A program made the position numbers and the translations under genes. Positions 1 through 11,489 of a stretch of 64,000 bases of DNA are shown in pieces. The stretch is from Guillardia theta CCMP2712 (lineage: Eukaryota; Cryptophyceae; Pyrenomonadales; Geminigeraceae). Within the stretch, counting starts at the first letter, position 1; each line of letters opens with the position of its first letter. A model generated the notes under the pieces. That model made no database searches. It was not told where the DNA came from and saw only the letters and a program-made list of their open reading frames with translations. The stretch covers positions 543,877-607,876 of the forward strand of contig NW_005434666.1 of NCBI RefSeq assembly GCF_000315625.1, in the 5' to 3' direction.

Positions 1-1819
1 CAGCAGCAGCTTCAGCAGCAGCACCAGGTGTATATGTCCCCACAACAGCAGCCTCAGCAGCAGCAGGAGGCTTATATGCCTCCACAACAACAGCAGGGTT
101 ATATGCAGCAGCAGCAGCAGCATCAGCCTCAGCAGCAACAGGCGTATATGCCCATGCCCCCACCACAGCAACAGGCGAATATGGTGCCCCAGCAGCAGCA
201 GGCGTACATGATGCCCCAGCAGCAGCAGCAGGCGTATATGATGCCCCAGCAGCAGCAGGAGGCGTATATGATGCCCCAGCAGCAGCAGGCGTATCTGCCT
301 CCACAGCAGCAGCAGCTTCAGCAGCAGCAGCTTCAGCAGCAGCAGCAGGCTTACATGCCCCAGCAGCAGCAGCTTCAGCAGCAGCAGCAGGCGTATATGC
401 CTCCACAGCTTCAGCAGCAGCAGCAGCAGCAGCAGCTTCAGCAGCAGCAGCAGCTTCAGCAGCAGCAGCAGCTTCAGCAGCAGCAGCAGCTTCAGCAGCA
501 GCAGCAGCTTCAGCAGCAGCAGCAGGCGTATATGCCTCCACAGCAGCTTCAGCAGCAGCAGCAGACCCAGCAGCGGCAAGTGTATATGCCCATGCACCCA
601 CCACAGCAACAAGCGTATATGATTCCCCAGCAGCAGCAGCAGGCGTACATGATGCCCCAGCAGCAGCTTCAGCCGCAGCAGGCGTATTTGCCTCCACAGC
701 AGCAGCAGCAGCAGGAGGCGTATATGATGCCCCAGCAGCAGCTTCAGCCGCAGCAGGCGTATTTGCCTCCACAGCAGCAGCAGCAGCAGGCGTATATGTC
801 CCAGCAGCGCCAGCAGCAGCTCCGCCCTCAAGAGCATGAAAGCATGGAGTCTCAGCGTGATACTGCCCCCAATAGACCAGAGGGCTTGTTTACAACGAGC
901 TCTAAGCTGCAAGTAACTTCGAATGCTCCAACAAAGCCGGGTCAAGGAGTGGCTGAACTCAAGCAGGTTGCTCACTCAGCGCAAGTGGCAATTCTAAAAC
1001 AACAGCCTGCAAAAATTTCGCAGGTACTCATCGATCGCTTTCATCTGTAGACTCTGCTTGTTCTCTGATTTGTCAAATCAGGGATTCGCAAAACAACAGC
1101 AACCACTTTCTGGTTCTGTCTCAAATAGTGCAAATACAGCGACTGCCCTGGCCCCATCCAACTCAGTCACTTCTACCGGCCCGATCAATGCAGCACCCTT
1201 GCTGCAGGAGGCCTCTGTGCAGAAGCCAGGTAACGGAGTTCGATCAGGTCGTGCAGGCTCAAGTAGTTGATGAGAGATACAGGGACTCTGCCAGTGAACA
1301 CCGCGCTTGCAGGACAGAACCCGATGCTCGTCGATGGACAGGCTGCAGATGTGGGAAGCTTGCAGCGGCAGGCAGCTAATGAGGTAGACGAGGAGTTTTG
1401 ATTGATTGCGCTCTGCCACGGTTTCCCTCCCCGTCCACTTTCCCCTGTCCCGTTTGTTTCCATTAATGGATGGGTTGTCTATTATCTGTCGCGTTGAACT
1501 GCTCACCTAATCATATTTGCAGGCGTCGAAGACGCTTCGCAAGTCGTTGGGCACTGCGACTCCCCAACAGATGTCGCTCAGGCAGCAGATGCAACAGCAG
1601 ATGCTCAAGGTAGTTTGCGTTCTACCCTTCCTGGTCCTCATGGCTGTTGTACAGAAAGAAGAATCTGACGCCCAGGGAATCAACGGAGGCGAGCTGAGCA
1701 TGGATGACCCCGTTGCACAGCTCGGGGTGGACCAGACTGGGTTGAATGTCGGTAACAGCCTGACGCATGTGAAGGCTGCGGCGAACCCGCAGCTGACTCG
1801 CATCGGGCTCTTTCAGTGA
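1..1819 (+). CDS. Gln-rich repeat protein, 5'-partial
   Basis: The reading frame is already open at base 1, so the gene begins left of the window. The first exon (to 1023) encodes long poly-Gln runs broken by repeated Tyr-Met-Pro-Pro or Tyr-Met-Met-Pro cassettes about 8-12 residues apart, written mainly with CAG codons. I place further exons at 1082-1229, 1283-1383, 1523-1609 and 1655-1819. All have GT-AG borders and matching phase, and the last ends with TGA. After the repeats the protein is Ser/Thr/Ala/Gln-rich and low complexity, with no domain I recognise. Such Q/Y/P-rich tracts occur in RNA-binding, transcription and condensate-forming proteins, but no function can be assigned. It is convergent with SmB, 207 bp away. 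The 3' exons are less certain than the first. Confidence 0.6.
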
Positions 1820-2026
1820 GCGTGTAAATATGGAGGCACATTGAATCTTTAAAGTTCCATTCGTGAAATCCACTCGAGCACAAGACTTGAGAACGAAGGC
1901 AGGCGCCAACGTCATCCCCGCACATGGCATACTTATTGAACAGGTCGTGGAAAATCTTTACAAGGCAGCACGACAAACATGTCGTGCTTCGACGGTTTGA
2001 GCATGTTGAATTCCGAGTCTTGATCT

Positions 2027-3238
2027 TTACTGAGGAGGAGCGCCCCGGCCAGGAGGCATGCCAGGAGGGGGTCCACCCATTCCTGGGGGAGGCGGCATGC
2101 CACGTCCCATCATGCCCGGAGGAGGAGGCATGCCGGGAGGAACACCCTGGTGCATGTCAGATCGCAGCCCGCCGCTCATATCGGTGAGTCACCGGGAAGC
2201 CAGGAGGAGGCATTCCACGCCCTGGGGGCATGCCGGGAGGAGGCATACCCGGAGGAGGAGGCATGCCGGGAGGGGGAGGACCTCCGCGGCCAGGAGGCAT
2301 TCCAGGAGGCATTCCAGGTGGCATACCGGGAGGCATACCGCCAGGAGGAGGAGGCATACCAGGGGGATACCCTCTTCCCATCTGTCATCACACCATCAGC
2401 ACACGCGGACATCCTCAAGCAGTACATCGACCACCTGGGGAGGAGCAGAAATTCCACGTCCCTGAAACCAACAAACAACAAAGAAACAAAGATGAAGTCA
2501 TCGTCACTCAGAAAGTAGCAGTAGAAGCACCTGAGGTGCCATCTGCATCATTCCAGGTCCACCAACTCCTCGTGCGGGTCCAGCCAGCCCTTGAAGGAAG
2601 GAAATTGTCAAACAAAGCAGGTGATCCCCTTCCGAATACCTGCAGGTGCCTGTCCAACAGGAGCCATTGGAAGACCTCGCCCACCAGGGGCTGCAACTCC
2701 TGGGCCCAGTCCGACCTAAACAAACATATGAGCAGAGGGGATACACGTGCTTGAATGATTACGCCAGCAGCTAATCTGTTCTTCTTGTCTTCCGAAGGAG
2801 GTTTGCTTTCTACAGTGAGGGAAACCACGCTCTCTCCTCGCAAGATTACGAGTCCCAAAGAACGTCTGCCACGTCACAGTTAGCATCTAATTCCAAGGCA
2901 ACAGATAGAAGGATTTGACGAATAAGTTTGGAAAGGATGTTTGAGACAGGAGAAATAGTCAATAGAAGGACTGCATATTACTTCTCTTCTCTCTCTTCTC
3001 CCTTGCCACCTTTCACGCTGAGCCTCCTGAATTCATCGCAATCTCCCAACACAATATTCATGTGCTTGTCAAAAGCCATGAACTTTCCAACAAGCTGTCT
3101 GCCATCTTCAATGGTAACTCGCATCCTGAAAAATTTAAATCAACCTACATGTTTTCTACACATAGAATGATGTGAGTAAAATCACCTGTAATTGACATAT
3201 TGCAGGATTTTTGAGCTCTTTGTCATACCCTGAGACAT
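2027..3238 (-). CDS. SNRPB: Small nuclear ribonucleoprotein SmB/SmN
   Basis: This is the core Sm protein B of U1, U2, U4 and U5 snRNPs, part of the heptameric ring around the snRNA Sm site in the nucleus. Eight exons close perfectly in phase to 256 residues: 3238-3186, 3125-2982, 2865-2763, 2715-2640, 2589-2531, 2461-2435, 2381-2193 and 2146-2027. The Sm1 motif is seen as VTIEDGR, FMAFDKHMN and LGDCDEFR. The Sm2 motif is seen as LGLVILRGESVVSLTV. Next comes a region with PAGLAGPARGVGG, as in animal SmB. The C-terminal tail is about 100 residues of PPPGMPP/GRG repeats, like the methylated RG-rich tail of metazoan SmB. Human SmB' is 240 residues, so the length fits. Introns are 46-116 nt. The ATG at 3238 gives MSQGMTKSSK, matching the family start. 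Confidence 0.95.
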
Positions 3239-4943
3239 CCTTCCCTATTTTCTTCTCTCCCACAAGGGAAATATGGCTCGCCGGCAAGTGTTGGTTCAAA
3301 ACTGTTCAAGTGACCTGGAGTACCAAAAAAAATTATCAATATCAAAGGCTCAATAGTCGTTTGTTTGGAAGGGGGTAATAATAAAGTTGACAGGCATCTG
3401 AATCAAACACAGGAGTTGAACTGAATACAATGAACATATTCGTAGTTAAGTGTTAGCATGAAGACTGTTGGAATTTGCTTTGAACCCACAGAGCATTTCT
3501 ATTGAAATAGTAGCTCTTCTGTAAATCTTCTGTCTGATTTGTTCTAGTAAATTCGATGTAGATGATAACCTCCATCTCACCACTGTCTACTGCCGAATTT
3601 CAAGCATGCTCCCTCTCCACACCCGACTGCGATTGTTATCTCCATGTCGAATTTTCGTCCGCCCTCGTGTGGCAAGGAAGGTTTCATTCTCTACAAGTGT
3701 GTAGATCCAAAGATACACAATGGCCCTCAACACTAGCGATTAATCCAACTGAATTATTCCACGAACCTTCTAAGCAACCCCTCGTGCATAGCAAACCAAG
3801 GCATCCTGGAGCAGGCTGTTTCAATAAGGCCGCCTCGTCCAATTTACCGCCCGCCTATGCCAATCACCCATGCATTCTGAAAACCTTTTCAACATAAACT
3901 ATCACCAAAATGATATTTCTCCTTCAATATTTTTCCTCAGCTCTCAAAAATCCTTTCCTCAAACATCCTTCACTGTAAATCGTTGAACTCCAAAAACGAG
4001 TCCCTGCATACCTTCTCTCCCGTCAAAATCTCATCCTACAATCCCAAGTGACGTACCATGAGCATCGTCACTCTATCCTTCAATACATCCTTCGTTCATC
4101 TTCACCCTGCAAGCCCTCCTTTGCTGCCCTTCGCTGCCCTTCCCCTTTCTCGCGCCATTTCCTCTGTCAGATCCGCTGTCGCCCGTTTTCCATCCGTAAC
4201 GGATCACGAGCGACGACCCCACCCCCACCCTACCCGTCTTTCTCTCGCACCTCAGCCTGATCCAACTTATTTCCTTGATCAAAGAACATTACCTATTTTT
4301 ATTAGAGGATTTAATAGAAAAATGGTCACCTTTGGAGCCTTCAATATCGATTCCTCTTCAAACAAGAACCCTACCTATTCCCAGCCAACACACCCCACAG
4401 AGACGGTACCTCCACTCCCTGCCAGGGTCTGTTTGGGCCACCCCATCCGATATCAGTTGCTGCAGGGGTGGTCAGAAGGGGTGGGGAGGTCCGGGATCGG
4501 ACCGGGCCCGGCGCCCGGCTGAGTGGCGGGCTCATGCCGGGCGGCCCGGCCGGGCCGCGTTCCGCCCGGGACTTCATGCGACTGCAGCTGAGCCCGGCCC
4601 GACTTGGAGAGGCTTGCGGCAGGCCGCAGTGCCGCCTTGCAACTTGCAACACTTAAGGGTTCAACGGTCTTGGTTTCAAGTGAAGGGATAGTCCGGCGTG
4701 TTAACTGACAGTGAAGCCTCAGGCTCGGCGCTAGGAGCCTTCCGACAGTGGCCGGGCACGGTTTGCATTCGGCGATCCATCAGCTTCTACGGCGTACATG
4801 TTACAAGAAGATGTTTGCATTAAGTCACCGAGTTCAGCGTTTCAAGTTTCGCTGGCGCCCGGCCGAGGCTGCGCCGCCGAGGCTATTTCAAAAAAGGAAC
4901 TTGAGTACACCAATCCGATTAGAGACAGTCGATCCAGGAAAGA
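3239..4943. other. Intergenic, no supported gene
   Basis: This is the 1.7 kb between the SmB start and the end of the glycosyltransferase-like gene. Short open frames exist on both strands but none shows a domain, a repeat of coding character or splice sites that join. It holds a C-rich GGGGTA-type stretch (4215-4245, read on the minus strand) and a GC-rich island at 4490-4575 made of CCGGGC words. The region next to 3239 is the likely SmB promoter. Confidence 0.6.
4490..4575. repeat. GC-rich intergenic island
   Basis: About 85 bp are almost entirely G and C, with overlapping GGGCCCGG, GCCCGG and CCGGCCGGG words that can fold on themselves. Similar islands occur at 35805-35880, 48375-48560, 54085-54165 and 56805-57135, always between genes. 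Confidence 0.45.
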
Positions 4944-6578
4944 TCAACGTTGAACCGGTTGGGCACCCGTGACACGAACTGAGTGAGAAAGATACGTGAG
5001 GACTGAAGCTCCCTCATCATCAGAGCAAAGCAGGAGGACCTTGAAAACTTTTCTTCCCCAGGGATGAGGATGGATCACACCAACATCAGGTGTCCAGACC
5101 TGGAAATCGCGGAGGAACCTGAGGCACAACCAGGCAAATCAGAGAGGGAGGGATAGGGAGGGATAGGGAGGGATAGGGAGGGGGGGAGAGGCGAAAGCAA
5201 GTGTTACTGCAATGCTCCGTCGTGATTGTCTCGGTTCGACACATTCTTCATCTTGGAGGACATGTCTGGAAAGCATCTCAGGTGCTTGCCTGCGGCTCGC
5301 ACAAGGAGCTTCACACACCCGCCCGCACAAAGCTGAAGTGATGCATCTCGATCTCCTCCCTCGAGAACTGATAAAACCTGCAAGCCCGCCGTCACAGGGC
5401 CCTCCCTCTTGCTGCCCCTCCCGCTCTTTCACCGCTGGCAGTTAGCCATCCTTCGCGTCGGATCAACGATACAAGGATAGGGATGGGCTAGCAGGAGAGG
5501 GGATCCGGGTTTGATCTTGTAGATCAGCGGCACCTGAACAAACATCACCAACCGAACCAACACGCCCGGACAAGAGCGCCGGCTTGCCTGATTATACTCG
5601 TCGAAGGGAAGCAGTTCATACGAAGGCTGGAGGTAAGTTGTGAGGAGATATGGATGCCAGAGAGGAGCGACGAGCACCTCTTTGAAGTAAAACCTCATCT
5701 TGCATGATGTGCCGTCCAAGTCATCTTCAAGGATTTTCTTCTTGGCGTACGCAAGCTCGTCTTCCTGCCGCTCTCCCTTGAGAACAGGGAACTCGCTCTC
5801 AACCTCGGGGAGCTGACCCGATAGAACTCATCCGTATCCATGGACATGAAATGCGTGCAGTCCTTCGCCGCGCACATCTGCCTCCCGAGCTCCTGCAGCG
5901 GAGGAGGATTAGCCATGGCAGCCCCGATGCACAGCCTTCACCCTCTTGGTGAGCTCGTTGAAGAACTGATTCGAGACCATGCTCGGCGGCCCGCCCTGAA
6001 AGCAGATCAATCGAACCACAAGACCATCTCAGCTGCTGCTCGCGCTACCAGCTCGTTGGAGACGGGAGAGCACAAAGCCTCTTTCTCGTCGTTGCTGAAA
6101 ACCTTGGCCTCGTATCTTCAAGGACGGCAGTGGAGCGAAAGAGGGCGCAATGGTCACGTCAAACTACATCAATCAGGAGAGTGGTTACACTTTTACCTGT
6201 ACAGCTCATCGACGTATCCATTGTCTACCAGGAACTGAAGTCGTTTCTCGAGATCAGGATGCGCTGAGTTGCCGAAGTTGGAGACCTTCTCACAACCTCA
6301 TGCTAAGAGACGGAGGAGGGACGCATCAGCCTTGTTACCGTCTGGTAGACGACGCAGATGTAGTCCACGTTGCTCTTGATGGATCTGATGCTGTCAAGAA
6401 GGAGCTCCTCGCCGTCGTAGACATTGTATGCAACCTGAGCGACACGATTGAGCGAAGCTAAAGGGCATGTTCGCTTTCTCACGCCGAGCTTCATGGTGCG
6501 TCCAGACGTGTCTGATGAGCTGCTTGAGTCGTCGTAGAGAGGCTTGCGACGAGAGGACTCCATGAAACCTTTCTTCAT
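4944..6578 (-). CDS. Glycosyltransferase-like protein, DXD motif, apparent frameshift
   Basis: The spliced product looks like a family-2-type glycosyltransferase, which moves a sugar from a nucleotide donor. An early exon carries VAYNVYDGEELLLDSIRS and YICVVYQT, followed by VSNFGNSAHPDLEKRLQFL. A later one carries THFMSMDTDEFY, with the DTD metal and donor-binding motif. Next come KMRFYFKEVLVAPLWHP and VPLIYKIKPG, a HHFSFVRA segment, and a last exon with VWTPDVGVIHPHPWGRK ending in TGA at 4944. Introns are GT-AG, with one likely GC-AG intron after FDEYNQ. Directly after DEFYR (about 5818-5824) the frame shifts by one base with no room for an intron; one extra G in a GGG run would restore it. 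This may be an assembly error or a real lesion. The ATG at 6578 is the first Met in the frame; a membrane anchor was not seen. The family is fairly sure, the exact substrate unknown. Confidence 0.6.
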
Positions 6579-6699
6579 TCTTCCCCTCCGCCCACTTTCC
6601 CTCCTCCGCTCCCTTCACCTTCAATGACTGAATGATGAATCTCCTTGCGATTTCCAATTCCTGTTCCTCCCCTACTTTCTGCACATTTTGTTGTGGAGA

Positions 6700-6730
6700 A
6701 GGGGTGGGTGGGTGGGTGACGCCCTCTACC
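6700..6730. promoter_or_regulatory. GGGTG tandem upstream of the glycosyltransferase-like gene
   Basis: A GGGGTGGGTGGGTGGGTG string lies about 120-150 bp upstream of the ATG at 6578, in the 222 bp between two minus-strand genes. It resembles the G-rich islands found at other gene starts in this window. A regulatory role is inferred from position only. Confidence 0.3.
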
Positions 6731-6800
6731 AAGGAACTTGGCGGATAGCTACGAGCCTGGTGGGAGGACGCAAGGAGATGTTTACTGTAAGCTACTCTAT

Positions 6801-8464
6801 CTAGTGGCCAAGATATAAGGTCTGAGCTGCTCGATGGTGGGAGGATACCATTGTGACTCTCCTGTTTGCGAGTTCCACCTGCAGCCCCCCGTCACTGTAC
6901 TCGATTGTGATCCTGACTCCTACTCCTCCACCATGGCCGCCATCTCCCATCATCATGCGCATCATCACCAACATCACCACCTTCTCTTCCGCCATAACAA
7001 CTACCAATCTCATCCCCGCCAACACTTTCATCCTCCTCACTCACCAATACGGGTAACCATCTTCAGCAAAGTGTTGCTGCCATGGACCGTACGCTGAGTT
7101 GTTGATCTGACAAGTATCACCAGGGGGAGGAGGCAGCGGAGCGATTTACCTCTCGTTGATCCATCTGTGCATCAGTAGGAGCATGTGGGGATGCAGCTTG
7201 TGACGAGGGTGCCTGCATTGTCCCTTGCTGCGCTGCAGCCTGATCCCCCAGATGAAGTCACATCAGTAAAGAGCAAGAGCGGCAAGAGCAGAAGTCGCAA
7301 GGGTCGGACCTGTCTGTTCGGCTCGGATGCCTCGGAGTTGACGGATGTAGTGCCATTCTTCTTGAGCCAGGTCTGCTTTTCCTCATCGAAGTACCAATCG
7401 GTCGGCTTGTCCGCAGGCTTCTTCGAGGAAGCAAAGACTTTGGTGAGGCCCCCGATTCTGGACCACAGTCCTTCTACGCTTCGTGTGGCATTAACGAGAT
7501 TGTCCTCGAACCTCCTGGCAAGATTCGACAGGTTGAATGTTGAATTTCGAGTCGCTCCTGCGCTGTTCAGTGCAAGCTGGTTGTCCACCGGAAGATGCCA
7601 CGAGGTAGCTCGAGTGATCGTATTGTAGTAGTACTTGCGACCACTCACAGGATCGATCGTCTCCTTCCACGTGCCGCTGTTGGCACCTTGAGCGTAATGC
7701 GCTCCTTGTGTGGCTCCCTGCGGCACCTGCTGGGCTGCCGCCGGCTGCTGGGAGGTAAATGCAGCATGCTTCTGTTCCTCTCGCTGCTGCACCGGGGTTT
7801 GTACAAGAGAGGGCTGAGCGACGGGTTGAGCGGTGGGTGTCACGATTGAAACTTCATGCTGCGATGCGATGTGCTGGGGTGCTTGCGTTGGCGCTGGCTG
7901 ATTGGTGGAGTGCAGCAAACCATCCCTCTGCAGCCCTTCCTGGGAAGCTCCGGGATCATTCTTCGATTCCGCTGTACTGATAGCAGTTGCCTCTTGTGAT
8001 GGCACCGGTTGATTCCCGGGGATGGGTGCACTTGGGGCCTTTGCTTGCTCAGATGGCCCACTCTGTGTATTCATCGTTGCGTCCTGAGCCTTCACAGGTA
8101 CAGCAGTCTCCTCCCTGGATGCGGCTGTCTGTACGGGAGTTTCGCTGGAGGAATGCTGCGCAATTTCTAGCTGACCGTTGCTGCCCAGCTTTCCGTACAG
8201 CACTGCTCCTGGAGGCAGCACCCAGCTGGTCAGCCGGCTGTTCATCTCATAGAAGTACGTTCTTCCGCTTGAAGGATCCTGACAGGAAACCCAAAGTGCA
8301 TGCGCCTGTGCGGGCTGGCTCCCTCCTCGCAGGCGGATTGAAGTCATTACGTCGTGACGGTAACGCGCGGAGATGGCACGAAGGCATGGTTTCGTCGCAC
8401 CAAGGTTAGCTAGGATTGCAGTCAAGAAGATGATTGTAAGCTTGCGGTGGCATGAGGCATCCAT
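6801..8464 (-). CDS. Secreted protein with WW domains
   Basis: Four exons close in phase to 472 residues: 8464-7310, 7239-7150, 7106-7045 and 6912-6801. The N-terminus has Lys/Arg, then a hydrophobic run (IIFLTAILANLGA) that reads as a signal peptide. It is followed by an Arg-rich stretch ending in RLRGG, so secretion or import into a complex plastid is possible. Two WW domains bind proline-rich peptides in known families. The first is near residues 58-87 (WVSC...GRTYFYE...TSWVLPP) and the second near 267-295 (WKET...GRKYYYN...TSWHLPV). Both keep the two Trp, the aromatic block and the Pro. A third WW-like half (PWQQHFAEDGYPYW) is cut by the last intron. The linkers are Gln/Pro/Ser/Thr-rich. 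Partner and compartment are unknown. Confidence 0.8.
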
Positions 8465-9596
8465 CTTCGTCAGTTAGTCACCAAGAGTCAAGGCTGAGTC
8501 ATTCACAACGCGGCTACTTGACCATGTTCGAAATCGAGCAATCTCCATCAACCAATTCCATTTCAACCTGCAAGGAAAGACGTCAAGGTCGTTTGTTTGT
8601 TGGAATAAAATCGACAGAGCAGTCTTAGCTCCAACTGTTCCAGTCTTAAGTTGAGCTTCACACATAACACTTAGCGATGAGACAAGTCCATTTCATATAG
8701 AACACTTAGCGATGAACTAAATTCATCTGAATTCCCAACAACGGAAGGTACCAAACCAAGTACTCGACATATCACTTCAGAACCACCAGTGGATGTGAAA
8801 GACGACAAAATTCACATAAGGAGACACATTGAAGATCCATCTTCTTTCAAGCTACACTTACGTGATCAGATGCATACATCATGGAATTCATTTCAGTGTT
8901 GGTGATGTCTCAAGAACATTGGAACGGGAGAGAGATTGCTGCAAGTTTCAGACAATTACAAGATGAGTTCAGCTCTATGACTACCGCGGCACTCGACAAG
9001 AAATCCACTTTTCTTTCTTTGTTCTTTTTTCTTTTTTTGGCTTTTTGGCATGAATGATGAAGTAAAACATCGCTGCGAGGATCCAATTCAAGGAGGGCAG
9101 GGAGACAGCAGCACAAGAACAAGGAATGAAGCAAGAGAGACGGGCAAGCGTTCAGTCTCGGTAGAGTGTTGATGTGGATGACGCCTCCATGACATTTCGA
9201 GAAGAGGGAAGGAGGAGAGAGAGGAGACAGAAGAGGAGGAGGAGGAGGAAACAGACTAGAACACTAGCAGCATCCCGCTGCCGCCACGCATCATGGATGG
9301 GAAAAGCAGCCTCCTTTGAGAGATGCTGTATTCCAATGCAAGTTGACGAGTAGAGTATTATGAATAGATTCTACGAATTGGCCAACTTTTCATCGCCCCA
9401 ATCGTGCTTTCTGGGGTCCTCGGAAACTCCCGGATACTTCTCCGGTTTAGCAGCAATGGATACTTTCCCGGATACTTGTGGTCTACCATCGTCGTGGTGT
9501 CGCAGTTTCCGGGATCGTGGGGGCATGGCGGGGGGGTTCGATGTCTGGAAAAGAGCAAGCATGGAGGAGGGAGGGAAAGAGGGAGAAAAGAAACGG
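8465..9596. other. Divergent intergenic region
   Basis: These 1.1 kb separate the starts of the WW protein (minus) and the esterase (plus), so both promoters should lie here. I see no gene. There is a GGA-rich purine tract around 9200-9250 and a short tandem of the words AACACTTAGCGATGA at 8667 and 8701. Confidence 0.55.
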
Positions 9597-11162
9597 ATGG
9601 GACGAGGAACTCTTCAGGATGTTGGAGGAGGCCTCACTCAAACCACCACTCTTTTATGCTTGCTCTGCCTTCTGGGTTCGATCCCATCAGCCTCTCCGTT
9701 CGCTCTTCCTCCTCCGTCCTCCTTATCTCCTCTTCATCGACCAGGGCTGTTCCTCCCTACATCCTCTCTCGCCAACCAGCATCCATGTCGTCGAGGATGG
9801 ACTTGCGCCCTTGAACGAGCTGATTCACGTGGCTCTACACCGGTCGGTGTGGGGAGGGGTAACCTCCGCCTTCTGGAGGGGGTTCCGTTTGCTCTTGGCA
9901 TGGCCAAGAGGAGAGTGTGGGTATGGACCCCAGACGGATACGAATCAGGCGATGAAAGTTTCCCCGTCGTGTATTGTCAGGACGGGCAAAACAAGATGGA
10001 CAGTGAGCAATGACGTCTACGTGCCGCTCTGACATCATTATAGAGAACACAAGCTGGCTGCAGGCAGACTGGCAGCTGGGAAGAGCTGCTTCCATTCTCC
10101 AGGTTCGCAGCACCACTGTGGCGTGAACTAATGGCGAGGACATAGGATGAAGGGGTGATTGTTCCAACAATCTTCGTGCTCATAGAGAACGCCGGGTGAG
10201 TGATCGCTTCTTGGTGACAGCTATCGTTGACGGGAAGGCTCAGTGGTTTGCGGTTCATTGAGTACGCTGACAGCATGCTTGGAAATGCTTATGTGAACTG
10301 GTAAGGTCAAGGCGGTGGTGCAGACATTGAGTCTGAAAGCCTTGGTTCAGGATGTGTGATACACTGAAACCATACGTGGATGATCGATTCAGAACCTCGA
10401 AGAGACCTGAATCCACCTTTGTAAGTGTAGTCATGCAAGATTGGCGCCAGCGCACTTACCGTACAACACAGGCGATGGGGAGCAGCATGGGGGCATCCAT
10501 CTCGTTTCTTGCAGCATACCAGCGACCAGTGAGATTATTTGCTTCAGGTTTCCTATATGACGACAAGTGCCAGGACGTTTTCGGAGGGGCATGTTGCATA
10601 TCTCCTGCCTTTCAGACAAACACGATTGCTTCAGTGTTGTTTGACTTTGAAGGGTTCGCTTCGAACAAGTAAGGGGATTTCATGACTTGCATTACCGTTG
10701 CGATGGGTTCATTGGTTTACCATGCAGGTACGAAAAGATGAAAATTTACATTGACAACGGTGGCTCCACGAAGGAGAAGGAGGTTTCCCTGTGATGTCCT
10801 CGAAACCAACTCACGGGCTAATCTCAAGGTTCCGTTCTTCGATCCAAGAGATGGGCTTCAACGAGCAGGTTACTGGTGGCTTGACACTCAGGTCTAGCTG
10901 GAGTGCCTGCCGTCGGACTTGAGCTTACCTGGTCTGCAGCTGCAACCGAGCATAGACGCCATGCTCTTTGCCTTGGAAAGCCGAGGGTTGACGAGAGCTT
11001 CCGGCCGACTCAAGTACATCAAATTTCCAGGTATGGCAGCAGGAGCTTGGGAAGGAGCTGCTCACTGAATCTCAAGGCGCTCGCCACAATGAAAACGCAT
11101 GGAGGAGGAGGGTTCGCGAGCCCTTGACATTTATTCTCTCACAGTCAGAGGGAATGAGATAA
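9597..11162 (+). CDS. Secreted alpha/beta-hydrolase esterase (PF00756-like)
   Basis: Ten exons close in phase to 377 residues: 9597-10002, 10044-10102, 10146-10195, 10244-10300, 10351-10420, 10472-10668, 10728-10782, 10829-10891, 10940-11030 and 11077-11162. After a hydrophobic signal (LLCLLCLLGSIPSA) the protein follows the putative esterase family that includes enterochelin esterases. It shows RRVWVWTPDGYE, FPVVYCQDGQN, IVPTIFVLIEN, the nucleophile elbow GSSMGAS (Ser 218), DVFGGACCISPAF, KIYIDNGG (acid candidate Asp 289) and a C-terminal PGARHNENAW with the catalytic His near 353. The family hydrolyses ester bonds; the substrate is not evident. The start at 9597 was chosen because it puts the signal peptide at the N-terminus, and the frame stays open upstream. 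Introns are 38-65 nt. Confidence 0.85.
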
Positions 11163-11489
11163 ATTGATTCGATTGTCCTTTTAATCTATGGTGTTGCAAA
11201 TAGTCCTCACTTTATTGTTTTCATCCACATGCACGTTATGCAAAGTACTGCAACTTGTTTTCTGAGCTTGCAGCACTTGACGAAGTTGAGTACTATTTGA
11301 AATTGTGAATGAGAGGGTCAACGCTGATGTCAACTTCTCACCAACTTCTGACGAGTGGGCTCATTATCTGCCATCTTCGTCGAGTGCTCAGAATGCTGCG
11401 ATTCGATTCAATCTAGAAGAGGAATACAAACAACGGAAACCTGTTGTAGGTTCGAATTGGCTCGCAGGCTGCAATTAAAAGAAATTCGA
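11163..11489. other. Convergent intergenic spacer
   Basis: The 327 bp lie between the stop codons of two convergent genes. The sequence is A/T-richer than its flanks and should hold both 3' ends. No gene or clear repeat is seen. Confidence 0.6.

Noticed and set aside
9660-9690. tRNA-like GGTTCGATCC box
   Set aside because: A B-box-like word alone; no A box, cloverleaf stems or anticodon arm could be built, and it lies in the esterase first exon.
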